A stretch of 64,000 nucleotides of DNA from Strongylocentrotus droebachiensis. Taxonomy: Eukaryota; Echinodermata; Echinoidea; Camarodonta; Strongylocentrotidae. The translations under genes were made by a program, and so were the position numbers. How positions within the stretch are numbered: the stretch's first letter is position 1; each line of letters begins with the position of its first letter. The notes beneath the pieces were generated by a model. It was not told where the DNA came from. It saw nothing but the letters and a program-made list of their open reading frames with translations, and searched no databases. The DNA lies in assembly GCA_035222895.1 (NCBI GenBank), contig JAVYIG010006590.1:1-64000 (forward strand), read 5' to 3'. Shown piece after piece: positions 25,201-40,200 of this stretch.

Positions 25201-28200
25201 GACTCACTTCTTTTTCGCATTTTGGGCCATCAACCTACTTTAACTAAAGTTTAAATGGCTTTTGGACATGGCTCTAAACTTCAAAGAAATACACTCTTCA
25301 AGAAGTCCAGATTGCCATCATTTTGCCTTTGGTTGGAGAGATGGGTTGGAGAGAGGGTGGGGGTGAAAGAAATGAGGAAAAATTGAGTAGGCCTACCTAA
25401 CTTATTTACTAAACAAAAATAATAACAAATCCCTTTTAATTGAAATTCATGAATTGAATCCACGATCTTAAATTTAAAAACTCTGGGAAAACAATAAATG
25501 CCCTTTAAATCCTTGGCGTGGGTTTGCAATCACAACATGAGAATAGAGACACCAGTATGGGCGGCGCACGGCCGCCGAGCTATCACCGAGTGTGTGTGTG
25601 TGTCATTGGGTTTTCATACAGACGTACATCAATCAGATATGATTACTGAAAAGACACTGCCTGAATTTAATTGGATTTAATAATTATTTTCCAAAGGTCA
25701 GAAAAATTTGACAAAGATTACACAAGTTTGTTCTTGAATTTCTTAAAAAGTCACTTTGAAATTCAAAGTTCACTCGCATGACGTGCGAGAAAAATTGCGA
25801 GTGGAAAAACACAAACATGTATTATTGATCTTGTGATCGCTTTAAAATCTGTTTAGGTTACGTTAGCATAATAATTCCGTCGGAATATATATGTATTTAC
25901 TAATTTGTTCGCCAAATGCTGCAAATCCTGCCTCAGTTTCGATATTTGAAGCCTCAGATTCATGCTCCGTTTCGGATCTTGATGGGACGGCAAGCGGCGG
26001 GTGCGGTGAGGCGACAAGTGGCGCCTCGGCGCCTCGGGTAGCCGAGCGATCGAAGCTGGGCGCCTGCTCGCTGTAGTCTCTTTCGCTCAGTGCGTATAGA
26101 CTCAGGGTACAGCTGTACTCATCGGCTTTGCGCTCTAGCGCCATCTCGCGGTCATTCTTAATATTTACATGATCGTATTCTCCAGTAAATTCTCTTTCTT
26201 CTTGTATCAAAATTTAATTAAAAGTATGTTTTTCTGATATAGAAAAATTGTTTCAAACTTTTCACTCTGATTTTTCAGGATCTTTTTTAAACATATCTCC
26301 ATCATTTTTTATATTAAAATAAAGCTTCAGATGTGATCTTTCCAACCAGTGGATTTTTAAAACTCAAAGACAAATGGCGTTCAAGCGCATTGAGCTTAAA
26401 CTAGGGATACAAATCGGCCGTCAAATAAAAATGGCGACAAACGAAGTGAGACGGTACGAATTAGAGGGTAAATCTCAAGCAACTGTGTCGTAAGTAATTA
26501 ATGGATTTTGATGAAAATGACATGACATGAAAGACAGAATCCTGAGCTTTCGAGAGACATATAATTTTATAATATTTATTTTTTCCATGATATGAAAATC
26601 TTCCTTCACAAAGAGAGAATTTGCGTGGTTGAGCTCTGCGTGTCCCCACTCAACGCAGCTCTTCTGTGATACCTACTGACAGCAGAAGACTATTCTCAAA
26701 AGAATAATAAAATCTATGTGATCTTCTAGATTTATGAAGCAGGTTTGATGAAATATGGAGTTATAATGGAAGGCTTTTCAAGATTAATTTCCTCTAATAT
26801 TGTTTGCTCATTTTCATGAATATCTTTGTCATTGAATCTTAGATCCTGCTATACAACATCAATGCAACATATCATTACATTGCACACTTATAAGCATGCA
26901 TACAGAAAAAAAATAGGAACAAGAAACCTCACCTGACATTTTGCCCTTCATTCTTTGTTCCAGTGACTGTGGAGTTCCATATGACCTGAGGATTACATAA
27001 CAAATATATAATCCACTTTTACTTTGAAAAGATTTACAAAACCATATTGCAAAACAATAAAATGTTTGGGTACAATATCAGATTGTTTCTCAATGATTAA
27101 TCAAATGACTTCAATAATCGATCATTAAATAAACAGCACTGAATCCGTAAAACACGATATTACTTGAGCAATTCACAGGAAATTGACAGCCATCTGACAG
27201 AAACATTCTGAAATTGAACTTTCTGTAAAATAGCCTGTATAGCTTGAACCGAGTCCTATTTCATAAAAAGTTATGATTGAAGGTATAATAAATAAACAAG
27301 CTAATGAAATTATTGCATTTGAGCTGTGACCACAGGTGAAATAGAATTTAGGCACTTTTTATCAATAGGTTTTGTGAAACAACAAATTCATTTGAATGTG
27401 TATTCATCTTTATGCCTTCTTACAAACTACACAAATGTAGTAATGATTGGAAGACCTACCTTGGAGCAATGAATCGTTCGTAACACTGATCACAGATTCT
27501 GACAGGTGTATCTCCGTATCCATCAACCATTGCACGTAGCTGAGAACACTTCCAGCACACAACACGTCCACAGCGGCGACAGTGATGTCTTCTATTAAAC
27601 TGGGCAAGGTGTGGATGGATATGAAATACTTAAAATCCATAAACATAAAGCTTGTTTGGTGAGATAAAATTGGACTACATGCATTTACTGAAATCGAATT
27701 ACAAAACTAACAAAAATAGAAATAATTCTCAGACTCTATCTCCTACATTACACAATCATATTAAAGTCTGTATATTTAAATCTACATACATGCACATTAT
27801 CTAACCCTTTATATTATTGTTGATATCTTCTTTTGTTAAGCTGTTTATTCTTCACCCCATACATATATCATTCTTTCATTTCTTTTTATCAACACACAGA
27901 TTTTTGTTCATTCCCATAAGCTTAATAAGAAACCTTCCTGTAGGACATGGCTTTTTGCACCCATCATCTAATCTGTGTATTACTGGATCTTATCTTATCG
28001 TCTTTTTACAAATTATTTATCTGTGATTCCATTGTGAATGCCTTATCTTTCTACATACATGTACCCCTCCATCAGTTCATTCACTCACCATACTTAACCT
28101 ATCCTGGCACACCATGCAGTTAGAGACCTTATCATCAGGTACCCACTGATCTCTGGTAGGGGGTACAGCTGGCAGTTCACCCCCCTCTAGGGGCACACCC

Positions 28201-31200
28201 TGGGGGTTCTCTGGTACCTCTGGGAGGGGAGTAGGGTGTCTGCTGGCAGGTGATACCAAATGGTCAGGACGGAATGATGGGCTGGTTGGGCCAGGACTTG
28301 TTAGACCTGGGCTTGGACCTAAATGTAGGTAACGAAGGTTGTCAAACACAAGATACCATCAGTCACTAATAAGTGGCAAGTTTTTATGTTGTTATTTCAA
28401 CTTATGTGTTACTATGATTTGTATAGCAGTTCCAAATACATATTCCATGCCCTGATCTACATGTGGACATGGTATGAGATTCCATGGGCTTTGAGACCCA
28501 ACTGTGATACACTACTACACCATCATTATGTGCTTGTAATACTTTCAGTCACAAATCTGAAAGTATGAACATTTTAAGTGTGAACAAATTTTATATACAG
28601 ATGTTACGAATAAAAAAATTAAAAATGATAAATTAAACACTAAATTAAAACATGCAAAACAAATTATTATGAGGATTGAAATGACATTACCGTGATAACA
28701 CAAATAAAATAAATGAGTAGAATATTAAATCACAAATAACAATCGGCCTCATTTAACTTTTCACATGACAAATTCTAGAAATACATGTGAATACAGACAG
28801 TAATTATAAGCCAGGCTACAATTAGATATTTCAGTGCATGCGTTTCAGTGCATGTACATTGAAAAATACTCACAAAGATAAATCATCCAAATAGACAAAT
28901 TTGTGCAGAATTTTAAAAAATACATACTGTTATACAAATAGTTCACCTTCCTTGGTGTATCGGAAGAAATTACCAAACAAGACCACTTTGGGATGATCTT
29001 AAACATTAGTTTTTTGGCTAAGAGAGATTTGATTTATCATTTACTTTATTAAAGAAAGAAAAAATCTGCATATCTAATAGGAAAGTCTTCATCTACAGTT
29101 TTGTCCAAATATAGGAATCATTCAGTTTTCCCCAGGTGTTTCACCAGTATAATGACCATTCAAACACTTGTATTATCAGCAGGCTGGAAAATATTGCCTA
29201 CATAGAGAAACAATGTGGAATAATGATAGAAAAAAAGTATTAGTATGCACCTGAGTCTGGTCATGCATAAAAACAACTAGTTGAAATTCATGCATTAAAT
29301 ATCTTTATATTTCCAATGAGAATGATAACCTATGATTTTCATGCAACCTCAAGGATATTTGACCAACATGAAAAAGACTTTTTGAAATGTATTTATCTCC
29401 CAATAGTGACATATTACTTCATATTGTGAAACTAATGCCCCAACAGGGTACACAATAAATAAAAAAACATGATAGTGAGACAGAAACCCTGTCATGTACA
29501 GCTTGTGACAAAAGTACCATCTTTTAGGGCACATCATTTCAGAAAATGAACTAAATGCAATCTTAAGTTGAAATAATCTGAGCTTCAGCATAATCTCTTA
29601 TCCAGTAGCATTGTAGATCTGCTACTATATTGCAAATTTCACATCCCTCCTTGTTTATCCTTTGCTGGCCAAGAAATTAGTCTTCATTGATTTCATGTAC
29701 ATTTCTTCATTCCACAAGTGTATATTAAACCATGCCCACCAGCCTGTGTAAATTTCACAAGACATATGTCCTGTGTAATCTACAATCTGTCAATCAAAGA
29801 TCACCTAGATGCTGCACGACCCAGTTCCTATTCAAACCGGATTAGGTTCAAAGGTTTTGAGACAACGAATGTTAAATCCTTTAATGTATTAACATGTATG
29901 GGTTAGAAATTTCACAAAAATTATCCAGGAAATTAAGAAATACAGAAATTGTATCAACCATGTCTTTAATCAGGTGATAAATTTGCACTAATTGCTGATT
30001 GATGCTACATGTCTCAGGAAGATACCCTTGACTGTAAAACATGACATTTATTCACACTTGCATATAATCAACCAACACCATTTGATAAGGGTACTGGAGT
30101 GAGTTGTATAATAAAATATGCAAGGTGCAGCTGATAGTCAAAATTGATTAGGTAAGTCTCAGCTAATCATTTGTGCAGGATCCATAGGGCAGTTTGAAAA
30201 ATAATGAAAAGTGATTAGTGCAGAAACAAACAACCAGAAAGTGATTGTGATAATGATGATAGCCTTTTCTAAACTTATCTAATTTCTAACTTGGAAATTC
30301 TTACTTTTAGCATTTTATGGCAATGTTGAAACCTTTTTAGTGCTACACTATATCCCTTGTTTATGTTATAATGAAGATCTAACCATTTATTCCAGGACTT
30401 CAACATATAAACAGTTGCAATTGATTCAAATTGATTGCAAATTGACCTCTCTGTTCAAGAGTCAAGAGTTTCAAAGTTTGCAGATTAATGAAGGACTTGT
30501 GATCAATCAAAACTCTTTGTAAGAGAGGGCCCAGGATTCATCATTCATTTGAAAGACAAAAAAAGCTCAGCTATCAGAAAGTGAAAGCATTACAAAAGCA
30601 AGATTGACCACACACTCACATCACAGAGCTGTACTACATGAATATCTAGGACATCGAACAAATTCAAGATAAAAGCTGAGCTATCAGAAAGTATAAGCAT
30701 TAAAAAAACAAGATTGACCACACACATCACAGAGCTGTACTACATGAATATCTAGGACATCGAACAAATTCAAAATAAAAGCTCAGCTATCAGAAAGTAT
30801 AAGCATTACAAAAACAAGATTGACCACACACATCACAGAGCTGTACTACATGAATATCTAGGACATCAAACAAATTCAAGATAAAAGCTCAGCTATCAGA
30901 AAGTATAAGCATTACAAAAACAAGATTGACCACACACATCACAGAGCTGTACTACATGAATATCTAGGACATCGAACAAATTCAAAATAAAAGCTCAGCT
31001 ATCAGAAAGTATAAGCATTAAAAAAACAAGATTGACCACACACATCACAGAGCTGTACTACATGAATATCTAGGACATCGAACAAATTCCAAAAAAAAGC
31101 TCAGCTATCAGAAAGTATGAGCATTACAAAAACAAGATTGACCACACACACCACAGAGCTGTACTACATGAATATCTAGGACATCAAACAAATTCAAAAA

Positions 31201-34200
31201 AAAAGCTCAGCTATCAGAAAGTATAAGCATTACAAAAACAAGATTGACCAGTGACCACACACTCACATCACAGAGCTGTACTACATGAATATCTAGGACA
31301 TCGAACAAATTCAAAATAAAAGCTCAGCTATCAGAAAGTATAAGCATTACAAAAACAAGATTGACCACACACATCACAGAGCTGTACTACATGAATATCT
31401 AGGACATCAAACAAATTCAAAATAAAAGCTCAGCTATCAGAAAGTATAAGCATTACAAAAACAAGATTGACCACACACATCACAGAGCTGTACTACATGA
31501 ATATCTAGGACATCGAACAAATTCAAAATAAAAGCTCAGCTATCAGAAAGTATGAGCATTAAAAACCAAGATTGACCACACACACCACAGAAGCTGTACT
31601 ACATTTAATATCTAGGACATCGAACCAACTCACCCCTGTTGCTTAGCCTTCTCCTCTCAGGGACTGGAATAGAGGAGGAGGAGGAGGAGACAGAGGAGGG
31701 GGATGGGGATGGGGCACGACTCCTCATAGATGCCAAGAACTGACGTCCCTTCAAAGCAGAGACCAGGCCAAGGGGTGACAGGGTAGAGGTGTACGAGGCA
31801 AGGGCGAAACTTTGGTTCAGAGCAGAGTCGGTATCTAAGTGCATTGCGGATGGGCGGGCGGAACAGATGGATTTTTTGTGTAATGAAAGGAGGTGTGTTG
31901 GGGCGAGGTAATCATATGAGTGCATGCATGGAGAGAATTTTAGAGATGAATAAATTAATACAATGAGGAATCGCATTCTTATAGATTTATACATAAGTAT
32001 AGAACATTGCGCTTCCCTCATGCTTCCCTTCCTTTCAACACAATTTTCATTTTGCAATTTTCTTCATATATCTGTGCCATTGATATTTCTTTCCCTTCCT
32101 TGCTTAGCTGTATACAATATGAATACCTTTGGAATGAACCTCTGGAAGATCACTCATCTCACTACCCGGGTCATTTACTATAACGAAGTCTGAGAAACTG
32201 CCTGCTTTGAATGATGATGGATAATAATAAAATCAAGATTACTCAGTACCAAGTCCATTTTACACATGAAATTCCTAATTTATACTTTCTACATGTTGGA
32301 GAAAGATAAAAGACAGAGTGTGACTTTTTTACATGTTTTTTTTAATGAACAAGCATTAAGTAGACGAATATCAACAATTTTTGCAGAATAAATTTATTTA
32401 GAAGAATTTGTACAAGTATAAACTGTAAAATGTACCGGTATCTCTTTTAAATCATGAATTAACATGCATATATGTTATCAGGCCAGAAACACAACAAACC
32501 AAGATTAGCATGAAAACAATATATTCAAGGAATCCAAGCTATTGGGGATTCAAAAAGCATTCTGTAGAAGCCCTACACAAAGTGACAGATGATTAATCAT
32601 GCACATCAAAAGAGCATTTGAATTCAAAATATTAACTAACTGTTTTTTATAATTCAGTCTTTTGGGTTTTGACTCATAGCGGACTATGAAACATGAGAAA
32701 GCACTCTGAAATCCTCACTAATAAACTAAGACAATCGGTAGCATGGTAAAAAGAATCTACATAGTACAAGCACATCACATTGCACACTTTGTCATCAAAT
32801 CAAGCATGACAGATTTCAGAATGAAAATACCAAGGGTGAATCAAACCTGACAAATATACCTAAAAGGGTAATAAATATGCTTACAAGACCACTGCTCTAA
32901 TATGGACAGAGCCATTACATCTTCATTAGTACACCATATATAACTCTTGGGATGCTACAAAGAAGGGTAAAGAAATATCTCCTGAGAACCCTGTATAAGC
33001 AATGAGACTGATCAGCATCACTCACCAGACATAGATGTATTGAGGAGAGCTACTGGGATCGTGATTGCTTCTCGGGCATACTTGGAGATAAGGGTATTGA
33101 TGGATTTCTCTGAGAGACTTGCAGAAGGGAACTGAGAAGCCTGGAGCTCTTCTTGAAGCGTCGCCTGCACATCTGACGCAAGGTTCATCTAAAACAAAAA
33201 ATCTCTACATTATTCAAAAATAAAATAAGTTTCTTTATGTCTGTTTAATGGGTGCTTGAAAAAAAAACATCACAGACTCATGCACAGAAAACAAAAAGAG
33301 ATTAAAAAGGAACACATGAACCTATGAAAAGAAAACACACACAACCTTTCAGTTAGTTATTCAAGACTTCAGTTGGTTTGTAATTTATTTAGGATACAAC
33401 GGCACAAACAGATACTTTACAATTCATGACAAACAGTTCCAAGATAGTACAGAATCTAGACAAGAGACAGGAGACAATGATACTCTCTCCTTACTCTTGG
33501 TATGTGTTGCTTTGAAAAAAAACTGTTGGTTACACTGTCATATAAAACCCTGGAGACAGATACAAACCTTAAGATTCATGAGCAGTTGTTCCAGGAGTAG
33601 ATCTGGTCTAGACATGAGATGCTTATACTCTGCTCGTACTCTCTCAGGTAAACACAGCAGCACCTTCAGCAACATCAAAATAAAGATTATTATCAATAGT
33701 TAGAATCTCACGACCAAACACATTTCTTGGTAAGTCAAAGAAGCCAAGTGGTTTCCCCCACCCCCCATTTTTAAAAATGTATTTGTTTATTTGTTTTACA
33801 TACAAAGAATGTTAATGAATGAATTGCAAGACATGAACAAGTCATCATCTGCTGTTACTGCGATTGCTACAACCAATGTAGGTTAAGGTTCACAGAGCAT
33901 TTATACGTAATACATTGTCATTGTCATGTTTCAACTAAAAAAAACTAAAATCAAAATGTACCAAGGCAAAATGGTCATGGCAGATGACAATTAGTAATGT
34001 TGAACCATATTCAGTAAGTTTTACCTCTTTTTCTTTTGCCGCAAGACATTGATGAGCATAATTGTTAAATGACTAGAAAACTGTGGTGTTCCTTATCTAC
34101 CGAGAGCCAGAAGGCACTAACTTGTATAGCTTACATCAAACTAACACGCTTCTGGCTGTAAACAGACGGTATGAGTATACTAACCTTGGCTCCTATACCA

Positions 34201-37200
34201 ATGTCATGAAGCTTTCCAGCTCTCTCCAAAGAGAGTTCATCAAAGCAATTGTGAAGGAGGTACTGGACCAAGAAGACAACACTTGGTAGGGCTATCTTCT
34301 GAGACTCCAGCAACTGAGTACACATAGAGACTGTCTCATCATTGCTACAAGCATCCTCTAGTATCTTTAAGGTTAGGAAAACAATATCACAGGGGTGATA
34401 GTGAGCACTAAAAAAAAAATAGGTTTTTTTGTTTTCCCCTCAACCACGTCCCCCTTGAGTAAAACAGAAGAAGAGGATTCGCGGGAAAAAAATTCCCCCC
34501 TTTCAAGTAAGAAAATTGGGAAAATATCGGACAAAATAGGGAAGAATAGAGAAAATAAGGGGGAAATCGGGAAAATCAGGAGAAAAATAGGGAAGGAAAA
34601 CACAAATCTGGTAAAAAAAAAAAATTTAAAAAATTTAAAAAAAAAAAAATCTGGATTTTTTTTTTTTTTTTTAATCATTAAGAAAAAAAAAAAATCAGGA
34701 AAAATAAAAAAAAATCGGGTTTTTATCAGGCCTGATATCAAAACCTCATCACTAAGCTTGTTGAGAATTAAATTATATATACATTAACATCTATTTGAAT
34801 CTCAGTCAACAATCAGCATTTTATAACAAAAATATTAACCCTTCAACCCTTCGCCTGAGAAAACTTGGGCTGCAGTCTTTAGAAATTGTGTATAATACCA
34901 AAATCAAACCTTATCTAAAAGGATGGTTAATGGTATATTAAAAAGAATGAAATGTTCTTAATTTCAATAAATTTATGAAGGTTTTAATTATTCAGTGATT
35001 CAAAAATGTGTTTCTTTATCAATTCTTTCTATGTCTCTACTGTCTTTTTCTTTGATCTGTTACTCAATGATGGAATATGCAGTACCTGGTAGACTTGGAG
35101 GTTGTTACTACTGCTACATAATAAATGCTCCAACTGGTTGATTTGGATAGTCTAAAAGACAAAGTCAAAGATTGAAATTAACATGTTATTTAATGTTAGT
35201 CTAGCAAGATACAAAAGACACAGCCTTATACATTTGTGAGATCAAATCTTCTGACTTTAATCTTAAATAATTATGTTTCCTTAAGAACACATGAAAAGGG
35301 TTTCTGGTACATGTACCCCATATCACAAAATTGAGGCTCCTTCAGCATCCAATATCAATTCATAGAGTCAGGAGAAACACCATGTTTGCTCAAGAAGTTT
35401 GGATAAGACTTTATGTAACAAATGTAAATAACTTGGATATTTAAACAAATATCAAGAAGGTGTAAACAAAACAAACAAGGAATGATAACATCTATACAAA
35501 AATTCATCATAAAAAATGTCAAATGTTAACACTGACATTTCTCTAAGCTGCTCTATATCGCAGATAAAATTTTGCATTCTCAAGATACAAACTCATTTCC
35601 ATAGATTGTCATGCCTCCTTCATACCTGTTGATAATCATCAAAAACTCCATGGAGCTCTGCCCATTCCTTGGCTAGATCAAAGTCTGAAGCAGACATTAA
35701 GAGCTTGAGGACATTGTCCGGGCTAGTCTTAGAGGCATCCTGAACATCCTGCCAAGTACACAGAGGCTGAATGAACTCAGAAGGGTCAGAGGGAGTACTT
35801 CCACCCTGAAGCACCTCAAGCGATCGCGGCGGGGTGTATTGCATAGCATAGAATGTGATCTAATGGAAAAACATAAAGAGTTATAATTATAGGTCATCAT
35901 TTACCTGACAGAACAAGAAAAGGCAACAGTCAAGCAAAAAACTAAAACTTTGTAGCATTGAACTGTACCTGTAAATCAACTGTTACATTAGTACATCAGT
36001 TCTTATCACAAGTGCCTTATGTTAATCCTCTTCGTTTTAATGTATTTCTTTTTCTTTCTTTTTTCTGTATTGTATTGTATTGAACTCGCAAACAATTATT
36101 TGTCAAATTACTGCCGTCTTAATTTTAATCGTATACCTCTCTCTACAGTAAACATTTTCTGTCCCTGTTATTTTTCAAGCCTCCCAGGAACCTATTCTTT
36201 ACAAGCTCTGCTTTTCTATAGGTTCCTGCACATTTCACATTTTGTATTTTTGTCTGGGTTTCCTTTAAATGATATTAGTTGCCAAAACAAATGTGATGAT
36301 TACCTTGTCAATTGATATAATAATTTTCTTTTTAATTATGAAACAATATGTCTTCTTAGATGCTGCTTGTAAGTGTCGGCTTGCATGGTGATGTAGATAT
36401 ACAGTAGGTTTGCGGTTGCACCATGTGTGTGAGGGAGAGAGAGGTTTGAGGAGTCCTGAAAAGGACTCTGACTCGGTAATCTTTCTTGGAGGAGTGTAGT
36501 CCTGAAACAAACAGTCCTTTTCACACTCCTGACGACGGATAGTCAACCTGTTCGAAACGTCGAGCCACTCATCCTCTCCAAGCGCTATAGTTCTCCTGAG
36601 AACTATATGCTAAGAAAGATAACAAACAGTCCTTTTCAGGACTACACTCCTCCAAGAAAGATTACCGAGTCAGAGTCCTTTTCAGGACTCCTCAAACCTC
36701 TCTCTCCCTCACACACATGGTGCAACCGCAAACCTACTGTATAATATGTCTTCTATGTATATTTTGTTATCTGTAATATTTCTGCATGTGAAATGTGAAA
36801 TCAATAAACTCAACTCAATGTCAAATGCCTAGAGTTAAGGCACTTTGCAGAAAACCTGCATATACTTGAGTGTATACTGAATTTCCTGCTAATGCCCTCC
36901 ACCCAGGTACTTTTTTCTGTCATATGAGGTTCGTTCGTCAGTCGGTCGGTCAGTCGGTCAGCCCGTCGTTCAATCAGTCAATCAGTCAGACATTCATTCA
37001 ATCAAAGGGAAAACATCATTCCAAGAAGAAATTTAGGAAACATTGAACGTTCAAATAGTTGTCTGAATGAGGAAGTTCCTATTACCTTTCTGTACATCTT
37101 GAGCTGCTGAAGCTTGGTGTGCAATATGGTGTTCAAAGGAGAGTCCTTCCTGTTTTCCAAGACACAACATTCTAGCAACTCCAGGGCATCTTCAATCGGA

Positions 37201-40200
37201 AGACTATCCAAGGACGTTAGCACTGCCCTGCCTCTCAGCATCTAAGAATAGAAACACACAGGGTTATATATAAAGACTGCTTCTCCAAAGGTATTCAGCT
37301 CAGATTTTCATAAGAAAGAAAGACGTATGGATTATATTCCACATATTAAAAATCTCGCTCTACGGTTGATCAAGAGTAAATCACGTGATGAAAGATAGTT
37401 CGCCCATCATTGATGGGAGAAGAAAAATTTGTTGCACTGTGTAGAAAGTAGTACTCTAACACAGTGCAACGCACCTCAATTGTATACGTTGCGTAATTGC
37501 TCTCCTCTTGCCATGAGTATTCATCTTACCTTGTTCCTGATTGAAAGCAGACATTGCCATGTTGGTTTAGAGGATGAAGTCATCTGAACTCCCTTGACTT
37601 GGTTACCAGCACAGTACGCAGCAAATTCTCTGATGGCATCGTAGCTCTCGGTACCAGTGACGCATCGAATGGTATCCACAAGCCTCAAGACTGCCTCCCA
37701 CTGACAGCTGGATACAAGCATCTCTACAGCCTCCTTCAGTAAGACTTGAATCTCCTTCAGAAAAGGTCATCGAAAATAAAGAGACATGATGAGCATGTAA
37801 AATTTCAAGATTTCGCGTTTCAAAAAGAGCAATTTTAAAATAGAGTTATCACTCTAATTATTAGAAAAATCAGATATTTGACAAAATGCTTCACAGACCC
37901 AAGTTTACTACTAACTTGTAAGCATATCAAAATTTAAGCATCATACCCATACTAGCCATATCATGGAAAACAACAGCATATTTGATAGTGTCTACAGCCT
38001 CACACACACATATTTCATTAATGGATAATACAGATTTGCCCAAAATAAATCATGCATTTATCACTCTACCTTACTTTTACCTACAAGCCAAAGAATCTAA
38101 CTGTTAAAAGACAAATCATTGGAGGAGCCCATACATTTAGAAATAAAGCCAATATGCTAAACTGGTTGTAAGATCACTTAGTTACCTTGCAACGTATATC
38201 AGCCAGAAGACTTGCTCTTACTTCCATCTCGTTAAGGTGCTCACTTCCTTTAGAGCTACCAACTATGGACAACACTTCTGAGAAGAATGACTGGATGTAA
38301 TGTTGCATGATGGGATACCCTGCCAGATGTTGAAAGACTTTCGTCAGGGTTGAGAGCTTGGGATTGTACGTTCTCTCACTCCCAAAGGTATCCTCAAAGC
38401 AGAGACTTCCTGGACTACCAACACTAGATGGCAGCATATCTTCATCAATAGATTTATCTCTGGCGAAATCATCTGTGTTTTCACCGATACCCGCGCTGAC
38501 CACACCCGCCAGCGATGCTACCAGTTTGGACTTGGAGTGCAGGTACATCAAAGTTGGCTCTGTCATTGAGAAAGGCGGTTCGGTAGCAGGCTCGTCTTTC
38601 AAACTCCAGCCAAGTCCACTGGAGTCAAAGTTGTCTGGGACAGAGAGTCTGCGTTTCTGTGCGCGAGATTGAGTTGTGTTATCTGTTGGGCCGTGGAATC
38701 GGTATTTAAAGGTGTGGTCATAAGGTGTTACCTTTATCTTGAAACTCATGGAGTTGGACCGCAGCAGTGGAGGTTTCTTGTCTGCATGATGACCCAGGAA
38801 ATAAAGGAGATAAGAAAGAGATTGTAAATATATCTAGATTTATAAGTATCAATAAAGTGAATAAATACACAATTTAAAATACATACAATTTAAAAGTTAT
38901 AATTTGTACATGTTTGGAAGTTATTATTTTTCCTGACCATCCATGAAACAAATTCAGTTTCATACAATTGCGCTGATCTAGTGCTTACTTAAAACTGCTT
39001 TTAAAGTGCATGCAATTTGTTTCAATTCTCCCATTTGCTAAGTGTTAAAGTTCATGAACACTAGTGGTATCACAATATATGGACAGTTTGTGCATTACAT
39101 CTCTACTGACAGAGGCAGGTCCTGATCGTTCCTAATCTTTCCATGCCATGCTCTGACTGAACAGTACCCAAAATGTTTTCGTCTCACCTGTAGAGCACTG
39201 AACATTCAAAGTCTTAGTGCAGAACTATTACTGAACATACCTGTTCCATCTTCTCCACCCTTGGCAAGTTCTGCCTTACTCTCTAGCTCAATGTGCCTTG
39301 GTAGGTACCTCATGGTGTAGTTCTCAAGCTTATCACCTAGATACTGAGATACATGAGGACCGATGACTCTCAGTAGACCCATGTAGATATTACCATGATC
39401 TAAGTTTGCTGGGAGCGTGGAACCGGTGAAGTCCTTGCGGAACCATTCCAGCGATTGAGGTATCATGATCTGTGAACAAACATAATACAACTGATTGTTT
39501 TTCTGCAAAATAATGGAGTTGGACTTACATGCATGACTAAGCTAAATCCAGGGAACCAGCTAATTTGAAGTGTATGCCATCATGTCTGACATATCAGAAT
39601 ATTTCTAGAAAGTAAACTAAAAATGATCATTCACTTTTGATTTGAAGAAGATTATGTCTTATCACCAAGTAAAAATGGCCGCCATGAACAACATTACACC
39701 TCAATGACACTACACAAGAAACAATAAATACAAATTAAAAAAGATTATGGGGCCCCCTTTAGCGCTATCTCCCAAGGTTAAATCTACATAAATATAGGTG
39801 TACATGTGGTATCATAATTTGTACCTGGTTCAGTTTCTCATCAACCCTAACTCCAGCCTCCAGATGATTCTGCATTGCCAGAGTCAACTGCTCATCTAGG
39901 TCATCTCCTGTCAAAACCTAGAAGAAAACAAATCAGAAACAGCAGTTAGAGATCAGACATGTAGTTTTTGTTTTATTTTTCTCCCTCTCTCTCTCTCTTT
40001 AGATCAGAGTAATAAAATATATTATGTCCTCATTAAATAGAAGCCATTCTATTTATTTCAAAACTGTCTAATTAACCTAAACTCTGTGAAATAATTAGTA
40101 CCTCATATCATCTACAATGATGACACATATTACCCAGATGAATGACATTGCAAATCCATTTTACAAGGCACTGCACCAGAAAGGATAAGAAAAGGGAGAC

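Noticed and set aside
30564..31633. Regular repeats suggesting a CRISPR-like array
   Set aside because: Units are contiguous 106-bp near-identical repeats without unique spacers, in an animal intron.
34373..34787. Long open frames on both strands
   Set aside because: They are produced by purine-rich low-complexity sequence (Lys/Phe/Ile runs).
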